This document shows, piece after piece, positions 1 to 7,908 of a DNA stretch of 12,416 nucleotides. The notes beneath the pieces were generated by a model. That model worked only from the letters and a program-made list of their open reading frames with translations, ran no database searches and had not been told where the DNA came from. The stretch lies in contig NHCU01000005.1 in the NCBI GenBank assembly GCA_002167365.1, positions 1 to 12,416 of the forward strand, written 5' to 3'. Origin of the DNA: Betaproteobacteria bacterium TMED41. GTDB taxonomy: Bacteria > Pseudomonadota > Gammaproteobacteria > Burkholderiales > Burkholderiaceae_A. The first letter of the stretch is position 1, and each line of letters begins with the position of its first letter. Position numbers and translations under genes: made by a program.

Positions 1-60
1 ATGGTGTATGCTTCTGTACCGTCATGAATATCTACATGAAGACCACCTATATGGTCCTTA
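1..60. other. Broken 5' edge upstream of the readable rimP part
   Basis: This stretch should encode the N-terminal half of RimP but does not in any plus-strand frame. The rimP frame has TGA at 25-27 and 37-39, a second frame stops with TAG at 58-60, and the third with TAA at 66-68. None of the three gives a recognisable RimP N-terminal segment. The minus strand is open from about 74 down to 1 (reads like TKDHIGGLHVDIHDGTEAYT), but I do not recognise that peptide. Possible explanations are a chimeric or error-rich contig edge, or a genuine disruption of rimP. An assembly artefact is my preferred reading. Confidence 0.45.
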
Positions 61-447
61 GTTGTTAAGTTAATTTATCTTTTTCCTGTAGAGGGGATTA
101 ATTTTGAACGCTTAGAAGTTTCGTCACCAGGATTAGATCGAAGATTAACTAAAGCGCATCACTTTGAAAGATTTATTGGAGCAAAAGTTAAGTTGAAATT
201 TCGAGATTTAGTTGCCGGGAAAAAAAAATATGTTGGCCTTTTAGGAAGACCATGTAAAAACAGTTCATTTGAAATGTTCAAGAATGAATCAGCAAAGTTT
301 GATGATATTCACCTAAATGGTAAAAATTCAATTTTTTACATAGAAGAAATCGGAATTAATGGTGTTGAAAGGATAGCTTTTGATATTGGGGACATTGAGC
401 AGGCCAGACTTGTTGAAGAAATTTCCATGAAGGGTAAATCCGAATGA
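61..447 (+). CDS. rimP: Ribosome maturation factor RimP, 5'-truncated or disrupted
   Basis: RimP binds the free 30S subunit and helps its late assembly. About 128 codons are readable. The diagnostic motif LEVSSPGLDR is at roughly 112-141, preceded by PVEGINFE and followed by LTKAHHFERFIGAKVK, which marks the end of the N-terminal domain and the start of the SH3-like C-terminal domain. The C-terminal part, including the terminal IEQARLVEEI stretch, looks intact. The frame is open only back to the TGA at 37-39, and no ATG, GTG or TTG occurs in frame before the TTG at 193, which lies inside the conserved fold and is not a credible start. A normal RimP of about 150-170 residues would need more N-terminal sequence than fits intact here. 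The gene ends in a 4-bp ATGA overlap with nusA, the usual context. Identity is secure; the state of the 5' end is not. Confidence 0.85.
   Translation, partial: VVKLIYLFPVEGINFERLEVSSPGLDRRLTKAHHFERFIGAKVKLKFRDLVAGKKKYVGLLGRPCKNSSFEMFKNESAKFDDIHLNGKNSIFYIEEIGINGVERIAFDIGDIEQARLVEEISMKGKSE
430..434 (+). promoter_or_regulatory. Shine-Dalgarno site for nusA inside rimP
   Basis: AAGGG lies 9 nt before the nusA ATG at 444, within the last codons of rimP. It supports that start and suggests coupled translation across the ATGA overlap. Confidence 0.6.
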
Positions 448-1967
448 GCAGAGAAGTTCTAATTTTAGTTGATGCTCTGGCAAGAGAAAAAAATGTAGAT
501 AGAGAAATTGTTTTTCAGTCTCTAGAGAGCGCATTAGCGTCTGCGTCCAAAAAACGTTTTCATGCGGATGTTGATGTGGTTGTAAGAATTGATCGTGAGA
601 GTGGTGATCATGACGAATTTCGAAGATGGCAGGTTGTTGAGCCTGAAGAATTCGAGGATGAAGAAAGGCAAATCGAATTAAATAATGCAAAAAAACAAAT
701 TTCTGATATCGAAATTGGAGACTACATAGAGGAAGATTTAGAACCAGTAGAGTTTGGAAGAATTGCCGCTCAGGCGGCAAAGCAGGTAATAATGCAAAGA
801 ATTCGAGAGGCAGAGAGAGAACAAGTTCTTAAGGACTTTCTTGATAGAGGAGAGTCTATAATTTCAGGTACTGTAAAGCGTTTGGAGAGAGGGGATGTAA
901 TAGTAGAAGCTGGGAAAATTGAGGCCAGACTCCCCAAGGATCAGATAATACCAAAAGAAAATCTTCGACCTGGTGATAGAATTCGAGCTTTTATGCTAAG
1001 AGTCGATAGATCCCAAAGAGGTCCTCACATAGTGCTATCCAGAACAACCCCTGAAATTATAATTAAACTTTTTGAGTTAGAAGTGCCAGAAATCGAGCAA
1101 GGTTTGATGTCAATTAAGTCTGCTTCAAGAGATCCGGGAATTAGGGCAAAAATAGCTGTTCAAACTTCTGACAAAAGAATTGATCCAATTGGTACTTGTG
1201 TAGGTGTTCGAGGCAGTCGTGTTCAAGCAGTAACTCATGAGCTTGCTGGAGAAAGGGTAGATATTGTTTTGTGGTCTGAGGATCCTGCAGAATTTGTAAT
1301 TGGTGCCTTGGCTCCGGCAAACGTTTCTCAAATAGTTGTAGATGAAGAAAGGCATTCAATGGATGTTGTGGTTGAGGAAGCAGAATTAGCTGTTGCCATA
1401 GGACGAGGTGGGCAAAATGTTAGACTTGCGTCCGAATTAACAGGTTGGCAAATTAACATAATGACAGCTGATGAGTCCGAGAAAAAAACTGCAACTGAAA
1501 GAGAATCTACACTTGAGATTTTTACAGAAAAATTAGATGTTGATGAAGAAGTTGCTAGTGTACTTATTGATGAGGGTTTTACTAACTTAGAGGAAATAGC
1601 TTATGTTCCAGTCGCTGAAATGTTATCTGTTGAGGCATTTGACGAGGACACTGTTAACGAACTTAGAACACGAGCTCGTAATGCATTGTTAACCGCCGCA
1701 CTTGTAGCAGAGGAAAAATTACAAACCACTGAAAAAGAACTATTGGAATTATCTGGAGTTACCAATGAAATTGCATCAAAACTGGCTGATGTAAAAATCT
1801 TCACTCGTGATGGGTTAGCTGAATTATCTACCGATGAGTTGGTAGATTTAGCCGGCTTTGATAATTCTTTTGCAAGTGAATTGATTATGCAAGCAAGGGC
1901 GCATTGGTTTGAATCTGAATCTGAAGAAAATTCAGACAAAAAGGAGGTAGCAAATGATAGCAAGTAG
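444..1967 (+). CDS. nusA: Transcription termination/antitermination factor NusA
   Basis: NusA binds RNA polymerase and nascent RNA and modulates pausing, termination and antitermination. At 507 residues it has the full proteobacterial layout. The N-terminal RNAP-binding domain spans about 1-125, and an S1 domain about 135-200 (ISGTVKRLERGDVIVEAG). Two KH domains follow, with GxxG loops GVRG at 254-257 and GRGG at 320-323. Two C-terminal acidic helix-hairpin-helix repeats (AR1 about 365-418, AR2 about 432-488) match the arrangement of E. coli NusA, where AR2 contacts the alpha subunit CTD. The tail is acidic then lysine-rich. The start is fixed by an AAGGG Shine-Dalgarno site 9 nt upstream and the ATGA overlap with rimP. 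The 3' end overlaps infB by 14 bp, as in the classical nusA-infB operon. Nothing appears truncated. Confidence 0.97.
   Translation: MSREVLILVDALAREKNVDREIVFQSLESALASASKKRFHADVDVVVRIDRESGDHDEFRRWQVVEPEEFEDEERQIELNNAKKQISDIEIGDYIEEDLEPVEFGRIAAQAAKQVIMQRIREAEREQVLKDFLDRGESIISGTVKRLERGDVIVEAGKIEARLPKDQIIPKENLRPGDRIRAFMLRVDRSQRGPHIVLSRTTPEIIIKLFELEVPEIEQGLMSIKSASRDPGIRAKIAVQTSDKRIDPIGTCVGVRGSRVQAVTHELAGERVDIVLWSEDPAEFVIGALAPANVSQIVVDEERHSMDVVVEEAELAVAIGRGGQNVRLASELTGWQINIMTADESEKKTATERESTLEIFTEKLDVDEEVASVLIDEGFTNLEEIAYVPVAEMLSVEAFDEDTVNELRTRARNALLTAALVAEEKLQTTEKELLELSGVTNEIASKLADVKIFTRDGLAELSTDELVDLAGFDNSFASELIMQARAHWFESESEENSDKKEVANDSK
1941..1948 (+). promoter_or_regulatory. Consensus Shine-Dalgarno site for infB inside nusA
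   Basis: AAGGAGGT, a full anti-16S match, lies 5 nt before the ATG at 1954 and within the last codons of nusA. It decides the infB start and is the strongest ribosome-binding site seen in the window. Confidence 0.8.
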
Positions 1968-4758
1968 TAGTGTAGAAGCTTTTGCTACCGAACTGAAAGT
2001 TCCTGTAGAGACTTTACTAGAACAGTTACAAGCCGCAGGGGTTCCTAAGTCCTCTGGTTCGGATTCAATTTCCGAAGAAGATAAAGAGAAATTATTAGCA
2101 ACTTTAAGAAAATCACATGGCAAAGCTGATAAACCAACTATAAGAAAAAAAATCACTCTTACCAAGAGACAAACCTCGGAAATTAGGCAAGCCGACTCAA
2201 CTGGAAAGTCCAGAACGATCCAAGTTGAAGTCAGAAAAAAAAGAGTATTTGTGAAAAGAGATCAACCTAATTTGAAAATAGGAGGTGAAGATGAATTAGA
2301 TAATTCTGATCTTACAGATATATCTAATCAAGAAAAAAAATCACCTAATGACAGTCCGTCAATTTTAGATTCATCCAAAACCATTGAGAATTCAAACAAT
2401 TCTGATGATGTTAAATTAACAACTAGTTCAGATAAAGAAAAAAAATTAGTCAAGAAGAAAAAAACGAATACTAAAAATACTCAAGGTTCAACAAAGCCCG
2501 AAGAAGTAACTACTAAAAATAATATTTCATCCAATCAAGAATTGGTGTCCCCTAATAGCGATTTAAAATCTTCGATTGAAATAGATAAAGATTCACAAAA
2601 AGAAACAGAGGATTCAAAAAATAAAAAAAACACAGATGATGAAGTGGCCGCTATAAACGCCTTAATGACAGCTGCGCGCTCTGGTAAACTGCCTTCTACT
2701 TCTAAAGTTTCAAAACCCAAGAAAAAAGTTGATAAAGCCTCAACGACAATGAAGCTTAGTCGACCAGTTCCTCGTCCACAGGACGAGGATAAGCCCAAAG
2801 AAAAAAAACAAGAAAAATCAATTAAGTCATCCCAATTGTCATCTACGTGGAAAGAGGAAGCACAAAAGAAAAGAGCTTTAAAAACACGCGGTGATACTTC
2901 AGGTGGAGGTGGTGGCTGGAGAGTTGGTCCGAGACACAAACCGAAAAGTTCAACCCCAGAGCAAAAAAACATCGAGGATGAACTGCCGGCAGAAATTGTC
3001 GTTAAGGATGTTCATATTCCCGAGACTATTTCTGTTGCTGATCTAGCTCATAAGATGTCTATTAAAGGCGCTGAGGTTGTAAAGGCATTAATGACCATGG
3101 GTCAGATGGTTACAATAAATCAAATTTTGGATCAAGAAACTGCAATGATTGTTGTTGAAGAGATGGGCCACAAAGCTTTCGCAGCCAAGTTAGATGATCC
3201 TGAATTGTTCCTGGTGGAAAGCAGTATTAGTTCAGATTCAGAAATTGAACATTTAGCCCGTCCTCCTGTAGTAACAATCATGGGTCACGTTGATCACGGT
3301 AAAACTTCTCTTCTTGATCTGATCAGAAGAGCAAAAGTGGTTGACAATGAGGCTGGTGGAATAACTCAGCACATTGGAGCCTACAATGTAGTCACCGACA
3401 AGGGCACTATTACATTTTTAGATACACCAGGGCATGAGGCATTCACTGCGATGAGGGCAAGGGGTGCGAATGCAACTGATTTAGTTGTTTTAGTTGTGGC
3501 CGCCGACGATGGAGTAATGCCTCAAACCAAAGAGGCTATTTCCCATGCAAAAGCGGCGAACGTTCCCATTGTAGTTGCAATAAATAAAATTGATAAAGCT
3601 GAGTCAAATATTGAAAAAGTACGTGGCGAGTTGGTTGCTGAAGAGGTTGTTCCAGAAGAGTTTGGCGGAGATGCCCCGTTTATTCCTGTTTCTGCCAAAA
3701 ACGGCAAGGGCCTAGACGCACTTCTTGAAAACATTCTACTTCAGGCAGAAATTTTAGAGTTGAAGGCTCAAGTTAATACTCTTGCAAAGGGATTAATTGT
3801 TGAGGCAAGTATTGATAAAGGTAGAGGGCCAGTGGCTACCGTTTTAGTACAATCAGGTACTCTTAAAAAAGGAGATTTTGTTTTGGCTGGCGCCTCCTTT
3901 GGCAGAGTTAGAGCTTTATTGGATGAAAATGGTAAAACTATAAAGTCTGCTGGACCTTCAATTCCCGCTGAAATTTTAGGACTCACTGATGTTCCTCAAG
4001 CGGGTGACGAATTGTTAGTTCTTGGCGACGAAAGAAAAGCCAGAGAAATTGCTCTATTTCGCCAAGGCAAATTCAGGGATGTTAGATTAGCCAAACAACA
4101 AGCAGCAAAACTTGAAAATGTATTTGATAATATGGGAGATGAAGTCAAGACTTTGCCTCTTATAATCAAGTCGGATGTGCAAGGATCTCAAGAGGCTATA
4201 GCAGGGTCATTGACTAGACTTTCAAATGAGGAAATCAAGATAGGTTTAGTTCATACTGCTGTTGGCCCAGTAACTGATTCAGATGTTAATTTAGCCATAG
4301 CTTCACAAGCAGTAATCATAGGATTCAACGTCAGGGCTGACTCCAATGCACGAAAGCTTGCTGAGGTTAATGGAATTGACATTCGCTATTACAATGTAAT
4401 TTATGATGCTGTTGGCGATGTTAAAAATGCAATGCAAGGAATGTTAAGTCCAGAAAAAAAAGAAGAAACAACTGGATTAGTAGAAATTCGTCAAATTTTT
4501 CGAGTTTCTAAATTAGGTAATATCGCTGGTTGTATGGTTTTAGAGGGAGTTGTTCGAAGAAATGCTTCTGTTCGACTTTTAAGGGAAAATGTGGTCGTTT
4601 GGACAGGTGAGTTAGATTCTCTAAAAAGGTTCAAGGAAGATACGAAAGAGGTTAAAGAAGGCTTTGAATGCGGACTAACCTTGAAAGGCTATGATGATAT
4701 CAAGGAGGGAGATCAACTTGAAGTATTCGAAGTCAGGGAGATTGCGAGAGCACTATAG
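1954..4758 (+). CDS. infB: Translation initiation factor IF-2
   Basis: IF-2 is the GTPase that brings fMet-tRNA to the 30S subunit and promotes 50S joining. The 934-residue protein starts with an IF2_N domain (about 1-55, with ELKVPVETLLEQLQAAGV). A long charged Lys/Ser/Asp-rich linker (about 56-340) follows, including a glycine run at 317-321. A second IF2_N-type domain lies at about 355-405. The G domain has all five motifs: GHVDHGKT 444-451, GGIT 468-471, DTPGH 490-494, NKID 544-547 and SAK 580-582. Domains II, III and the fMet-tRNA-binding C-terminal region follow, and the C-terminus is conserved (GLTLKGYDDIKEGDQLEVFE). Length fits the long proteobacterial IF2 alpha form. A perfect Shine-Dalgarno site sets the start. 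The linker is poorly conserved in the family and here contains repeated A8 tracts. The 3' end overlaps the start region of rbfA. Confidence 0.98.
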   Translation: MIASSSVEAFATELKVPVETLLEQLQAAGVPKSSGSDSISEEDKEKLLATLRKSHGKADKPTIRKKITLTKRQTSEIRQADSTGKSRTIQVEVRKKRVFVKRDQPNLKIGGEDELDNSDLTDISNQEKKSPNDSPSILDSSKTIENSNNSDDVKLTTSSDKEKKLVKKKKTNTKNTQGSTKPEEVTTKNNISSNQELVSPNSDLKSSIEIDKDSQKETEDSKNKKNTDDEVAAINALMTAARSGKLPSTSKVSKPKKKVDKASTTMKLSRPVPRPQDEDKPKEKKQEKSIKSSQLSSTWKEEAQKKRALKTRGDTSGGGGGWRVGPRHKPKSSTPEQKNIEDELPAEIVVKDVHIPETISVADLAHKMSIKGAEVVKALMTMGQMVTINQILDQETAMIVVEEMGHKAFAAKLDDPELFLVESSISSDSEIEHLARPPVVTIMGHVDHGKTSLLDLIRRAKVVDNEAGGITQHIGAYNVVTDKGTITFLDTPGHEAFTAMRARGANATDLVVLVVAADDGVMPQTKEAISHAKAANVPIVVAINKIDKAESNIEKVRGELVAEEVVPEEFGGDAPFIPVSAKNGKGLDALLENILLQAEILELKAQVNTLAKGLIVEASIDKGRGPVATVLVQSGTLKKGDFVLAGASFGRVRALLDENGKTIKSAGPSIPAEILGLTDVPQAGDELLVLGDERKAREIALFRQGKFRDVRLAKQQAAKLENVFDNMGDEVKTLPLIIKSDVQGSQEAIAGSLTRLSNEEIKIGLVHTAVGPVTDSDVNLAIASQAVIIGFNVRADSNARKLAEVNGIDIRYYNVIYDAVGDVKNAMQGMLSPEKKEETTGLVEIRQIFRVSKLGNIAGCMVLEGVVRRNASVRLLRENVVVWTGELDSLKRFKEDTKEVKEGFECGLTLKGYDDIKEGDQLEVFEVREIARAL
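2145..2808 (+). repeat. Cluster of six A8 homopolymer tracts in the IF-2 linker
   Basis: Runs of exactly eight A occur at 2145-2152, 2235-2242, 2333-2340, 2438-2445, 2623-2630 and 2801-2808, plus an A7 at 2458-2464. Each encodes a Lys-Lys pair with its flanking codon in the low-complexity linker. They follow from lysine richness and AAA codon bias, but such tracts are prone to slippage by polymerase and in sequencing. The IF-2 frame stays open through all of them. Confidence 0.75.
4702..4708 (+). promoter_or_regulatory. Shine-Dalgarno site for rbfA inside infB
   Basis: AAGGAGG inside the infB coding region lies 9 nt before the in-frame TTG at 4718. Neither the ATG at 4691 nor the TTG at 4742 has an equally strong, well-spaced site, so this one favours a TTG start for rbfA. 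Confidence 0.6.
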
Positions 4759-5128
4759 TAAAACTTCATCACATAGAGAGTTTAAACTAGCGGACCAAAT
4801 ACAAAAAGAGTTGGCACAGCTTTTTCATTCGGAAGTAAAGGACCCTAGAATAAATTTCATTACAATTACAGATGTTGAGCTTAGCGTTGATTATTCTCTT
4901 GCAAGAATTTTTTATAGTACTTTCCCAAGTGATTCAAATCATCTTGACACTACTCAAGAGGGACTAAAGGCAGTTGGAGGTTTTTTGCGTTCCAAAATCA
5001 GCAAGAACATCAGACTTCATCATGCACCTGAATTAAAGTTTGTTTATGATGATTCACTCGAAAGAGGAAGGTTTTTGAGTAATCTAATCGAAGAGGCTTG
5101 TAACAAATCTATTAAAAAATCGAAATAA
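4718..5128 (+). CDS. rbfA: 30S ribosome-binding factor RbfA
   Basis: RbfA is a small KH-fold protein that binds the 30S subunit near the 5' end helix of 16S rRNA and helps late maturation and cold adaptation. The family signature is clear: ADQIQKELAQLFHSEVKDPR near the N-terminus, then ITITDVELSVDYSLARIFYS and a C-terminal segment with LKAVGGFLRSKI and PELKFVYDDSLERG. The start is uncertain. TTG at 4718 gives 136 residues and has AAGGAGG 9 nt upstream. TTG at 4742 gives 128 residues and a more typical N-terminal length, but its AGGGAG is only 1 nt away. ATG at 4691 gives 145 residues with only a weak, close purine site. I choose 4718. The gene overlaps infB by 41 bp and lies in the conserved infB-rbfA-truB order. 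Confidence 0.92.
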   Translation: MKYSKSGRLREHYSKTSSHREFKLADQIQKELAQLFHSEVKDPRINFITITDVELSVDYSLARIFYSTFPSDSNHLDTTQEGLKAVGGFLRSKISKNIRLHHAPELKFVYDDSLERGRFLSNLIEEACNKSIKKSK

Positions 5129-5130
5129 AA

Positions 5131-5135
5131 AAGGA
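5131..5135 (+). promoter_or_regulatory. Shine-Dalgarno site for truB
   Basis: AAGGA sits 6 nt before the TTG at 5142, in the 13-bp gap after rbfA. It supports TTG as the truB start. Confidence 0.55.
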
Positions 5136-5141
5136 AATTAA

Positions 5142-6071
5142 TTGAAGCTCAATAGGAATGGTATTTTGCTTCTTGATAAGCCAAAGGGTATATCTTCGAA
5201 TAGGGCTTTGAGTTTAGTCAAAAAAATTTTTTGTCCCAAAAAAGCTGGTCACGCAGGTACACTAGATCCTTTGGCGACTGGAATCTTGCCTATACTATTT
5301 GGCGAGGCAACTAAGTTTGCAGAGTATGGACTTAATTCAAATAAAAGGTACTTAGCTGAAATTTCATTAGGAACAAAAACTACCACAGGCGATTCAGAGG
5401 GTGAAATAATTGAGAAAATTTCTTTTACTGAAAACGTTGATATAAAGTCAGTTTTGAAATCGTTTATTGGAGAACAATTTCAAATGCCCCCTATGTTTTC
5501 TGCTTTAAAATATAACGGAATACCACTTTATAAATATGCCCGAGAAGGTCAAGAAATAGCAAGAAATAGCAGGTTAATTAATATCAAATCTATTAAATTC
5601 ATTTCACTAAATAATAAGGTCTTAAAAATAGATGTTGTTTGTTCCAAAGGTACGTACATACGCACCCTTGCTGAGGATATTGGCAAAAGGCTTGGTAGTT
5701 GCGCGCATTTATCTGCTTTAAGAAGAATTGGGATAGGCGCATTAGAGATTGGACAAACAATAACTATTGATAAACTTTCACAGTTAGCAGATTCATCCTC
5801 TTCTTTTTTGAATGATGCCCTTAAACCAATCGAATTATTTATCAATCATTGGCCATCAGTACAATTAGTGAAGAGCAACGAAAATAATTTTTTAAATGGG
5901 CAATTGATTAAAATGTTTTGCCCAAGCATTCAGGACAAGGAGGAATGTTTAGTTAGGGTTTACGGATTTTCAAATAATTTTCTTGGTACTGGTCAAATAA
6001 TTGATAATAAACAGTTACGTCCGGTTAGATTAATTTCAAAAACAAATTTTATAAATGCGTACTATGAATAG
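5142..6071 (+). CDS. truB: tRNA pseudouridine-55 synthase TruB
   Basis: TruB converts U55 in the T-loop of most tRNAs to pseudouridine and also acts as a tRNA chaperone. The 309-residue protein opens with GILLLDKPKGISSN. It carries the catalytic motif AGTLDPLATGILPI (38-51) with the nucleophilic Asp42, the conserved Tyr70 in KRYLAEISLG, the QMPPMFSALKYNG segment (114-126), and KGTYIRTLAEDIG (169-181) with Arg174. The C-terminal tail (about 240-309) is a TruB-type extension ending in a PUA-like segment (VRVYGFSNNFLGTGQI). Length is normal. Translation starts at TTG, supported by AAGGA 6 nt upstream and by alignment of the N-terminal motif. The 3' end overlaps typA by 17 bp. The truB-typA order, without rpsO, points to betaproteobacteria. 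Confidence 0.97.
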   Translation: MKLNRNGILLLDKPKGISSNRALSLVKKIFCPKKAGHAGTLDPLATGILPILFGEATKFAEYGLNSNKRYLAEISLGTKTTTGDSEGEIIEKISFTENVDIKSVLKSFIGEQFQMPPMFSALKYNGIPLYKYAREGQEIARNSRLINIKSIKFISLNNKVLKIDVVCSKGTYIRTLAEDIGKRLGSCAHLSALRRIGIGALEIGQTITIDKLSQLADSSSSFLNDALKPIELFINHWPSVQLVKSNENNFLNGQLIKMFCPSIQDKEECLVRVYGFSNNFLGTGQIIDNKQLRPVRLISKTNFINAYYE

Positions 6072-7878
6072 CAGAAGAAACTTAGCCATTATTGCTCATG
6101 TCGATCATGGCAAAACTACTTTGGTAGATCAACTTTTAAAGCAGTCAGGAACCTTTTCGGAGCACGAAAATGTGTCTGAAAGAATCATGGATTCTAATGA
6201 TCTGGAAAAAGAGAGAGGAATAACAATCGTCTCAAAAAATTGTGCTGTCAATTATAAAGGCGTGCATATAAATATTGTGGACACCCCTGGGCATGCAGAC
6301 TTCGGAGGAGAAGTTGAGAGAGTACTATCAATGGTTGATGGAGTCTTGTTATTAGTTGACGCAGTTGAAGGGCCCATGCCTCAGACAAGATTTGTCACAA
6401 AAAAAGCTTTAGAGCTTGGCTTATTACCTATAGTGGTTGTTAACAAAGTTGATCGACCTGGTTCAAGGCCTGATTGGGTAATAAACGAGACATTTGATCT
6501 TTTTGTTAAACTCGGTGCTTCGGAAGAGCAACTTGATTTTTCAGTGGTTTTTGCATCTGCTTTGAAGGGTTACGCAACGTTAAAACATGAAAACCCCTCT
6601 AAAGATATGAGTATTTTGTTTGAAAAAATCATCGCACTCCTACCTGAGGGAAGTGGCGATATAAACGGTAGTTTTCAGATGCAAGTAACTTCCTTAGACT
6701 ACTCCAACTATGTTGGTAAAATAGCAATTGGCAGAATCAAAAGAGGAAAAATTACGCCCAAACAAGAAATAGTAGTTATTGATGGTTTTGAAGGACAACC
6801 AAAAAAAGCCAAAATAACACAAATAGAAAAATTTGAGGGTTTGACCAAACAGGAGGTACTCTATGCTGAGGCTGGGGATATTGTTCTTTTAAATGGTATT
6901 GATGAAGCAAATATTGGTTCAACACTTTGTGATCCATTAAACATTGAGGCTTTAGATATGCTTGAAGTTGATAAGCCTACCCTTTGCATGAATTTTCTTG
7001 TCAATACTTCTCCTCTTGCTGGAAGAGATGGTAAATTCGTCACTAGTCGACAAATTAGAGAGAGGTTGGAAAAAGAATTGAAAAGCAATGTTGCTCTCAA
7101 AGTTTCATTTGGGCAGGATAGCGATGTGTTTGAGGTATTTGGAAGAGGTGAGTTGCATTTAACAATTCTTTTAGAAAATTTACGAAGAGAGGGTTATGAA
7201 CTTGCAGTTTCAAGACCAAGAGTTGTTTTTCAAAAGGATAGAAATGGAGCACTCCTTGAACCATACGAATTATTGACGATTGACATAGAGCAAGAGCATC
7301 AAGGTTCCGTCATAGAGGCTTTAGGGGCAAGAAAGGGAGAGTTAGTCGATATCGTACCTGACGGTAAGGGAAGACTGAGACTAGAGTATACGATTCCTGC
7401 AAGGGGTTTGTTAGGTTTTCAAAGTGATTTTTTATCACTGACTAGGGGAACTGGCCTTTTAAGTCATGTTTTTGACCATTATGGTGAAAGAAAAGGTGAT
7501 TTTTCTGCCAGAAAAAATGGGGCTCTTGTTTCTCAAGAGGATGGAAAAGCTGTTGCTTTCGCCCTATGGAAGCTTCAAGAGCGTGGTCGCATGTTTCTTG
7601 ACCCTGGTGAAGAGGTATATGAGGGAATGGTCATAGGCATTCACTCCAGAGAGAATGACTTAGTTGTTAATCCAATTAAAGAAAAAAAACTGACAAATAT
7701 AAGGGCATCAGGCAAGGACGAACATATTGATTTAGTCAGTCCGGTTCAGCTGACCTTAGAAAAAGCGATAGATTTTATAGATGATGATGAACTTTTAGAG
7801 GTAACTCCAAAGAATTTAAGAATTAGGAAAAAGCAATTGAAAGAAAGTCAGAGACGTAGGAAAGAAAAAGTAGCTTAG
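6055..7878 (+). CDS. typA: Ribosome-associated GTPase TypA/BipA
   Basis: TypA (BipA) is an EF-G-like translational GTPase that binds the 70S ribosome, or SR50 with ppGpp under stress, and affects 50S assembly at low temperature. The 607-residue protein has the G motifs AHVDHGKT 14-21, RGIT 54-57, DTPGH 76-80, NKVD 130-133 and SAL 168-170. A beta-barrel domain II (about 205-300), EF-G-like domains III and V (about 305-480) and the BipA-specific C-terminal domain (about 485-600, including NIRASGKDEHIDLVSP) follow. Length is typical. ATG 6055 and ATG 6064 are both possible starts; neither has a Shine-Dalgarno site, so translation may be coupled to truB, which it overlaps by 17 bp. It is the last gene of the operon and meets pmbA head-on with only 2 bp between stop codons. 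Confidence 0.97.
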   Translation: MRTMNSRRNLAIIAHVDHGKTTLVDQLLKQSGTFSEHENVSERIMDSNDLEKERGITIVSKNCAVNYKGVHINIVDTPGHADFGGEVERVLSMVDGVLLLVDAVEGPMPQTRFVTKKALELGLLPIVVVNKVDRPGSRPDWVINETFDLFVKLGASEEQLDFSVVFASALKGYATLKHENPSKDMSILFEKIIALLPEGSGDINGSFQMQVTSLDYSNYVGKIAIGRIKRGKITPKQEIVVIDGFEGQPKKAKITQIEKFEGLTKQEVLYAEAGDIVLLNGIDEANIGSTLCDPLNIEALDMLEVDKPTLCMNFLVNTSPLAGRDGKFVTSRQIRERLEKELKSNVALKVSFGQDSDVFEVFGRGELHLTILLENLRREGYELAVSRPRVVFQKDRNGALLEPYELLTIDIEQEHQGSVIEALGARKGELVDIVPDGKGRLRLEYTIPARGLLGFQSDFLSLTRGTGLLSHVFDHYGERKGDFSARKNGALVSQEDGKAVAFALWKLQERGRMFLDPGEEVYEGMVIGIHSRENDLVVNPIKEKKLTNIRASGKDEHIDLVSPVQLTLEKAIDFIDDDELLEVTPKNLRIRKKQLKESQRRRKEKVA

Positions 7879-7908
7879 AACTAAGTACCTGCTACAGTCA
7901 TTTTTTTT
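7861..7908. terminator. Probable bidirectional terminator over typA and pmbA stop codons
   Basis: The inverted repeat GTAGC (7870-7874) and GCTAC (7891-7895) encloses a second one, CTTAG (7874-7878) and CTAAG (7881-7885). On the plus strand it is followed after 5 nt by T8 at 7901-7908. On the minus strand the stem is followed at once by TTTTTCTTT (7869-7861). Each gene's poly-U tract would lie in the other gene's coding end. The stem is short and only partly GC, and the two repeats compete, so strength is uncertain. Position and the two flanking T tracts favour a shared intrinsic terminator. Confidence 0.5.

Noticed and set aside
328..780. 150-codon minus-strand open frame across rimP/nusA
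   Set aside because: Lies antisense to well-recognised rimP and nusA, has no recognisable domain and no supporting start context.
2535..2972. 145-codon minus-strand open frame in infB
   Set aside because: Antisense to the Lys/Ser/Asp-rich IF-2 linker; its Ser/Phe-rich low-complexity composition is the mirror of that linker.
5551..5570. Tandem 10-bp repeat AAGAAATAGC x2 in truB
   Set aside because: Unit is not a multiple of three, but the TruB frame and motif spacing here (G-x-E-x-x-R-x-x-R) are normal, so it is likely chance in AT-rich sequence rather than a phase-variation switch.
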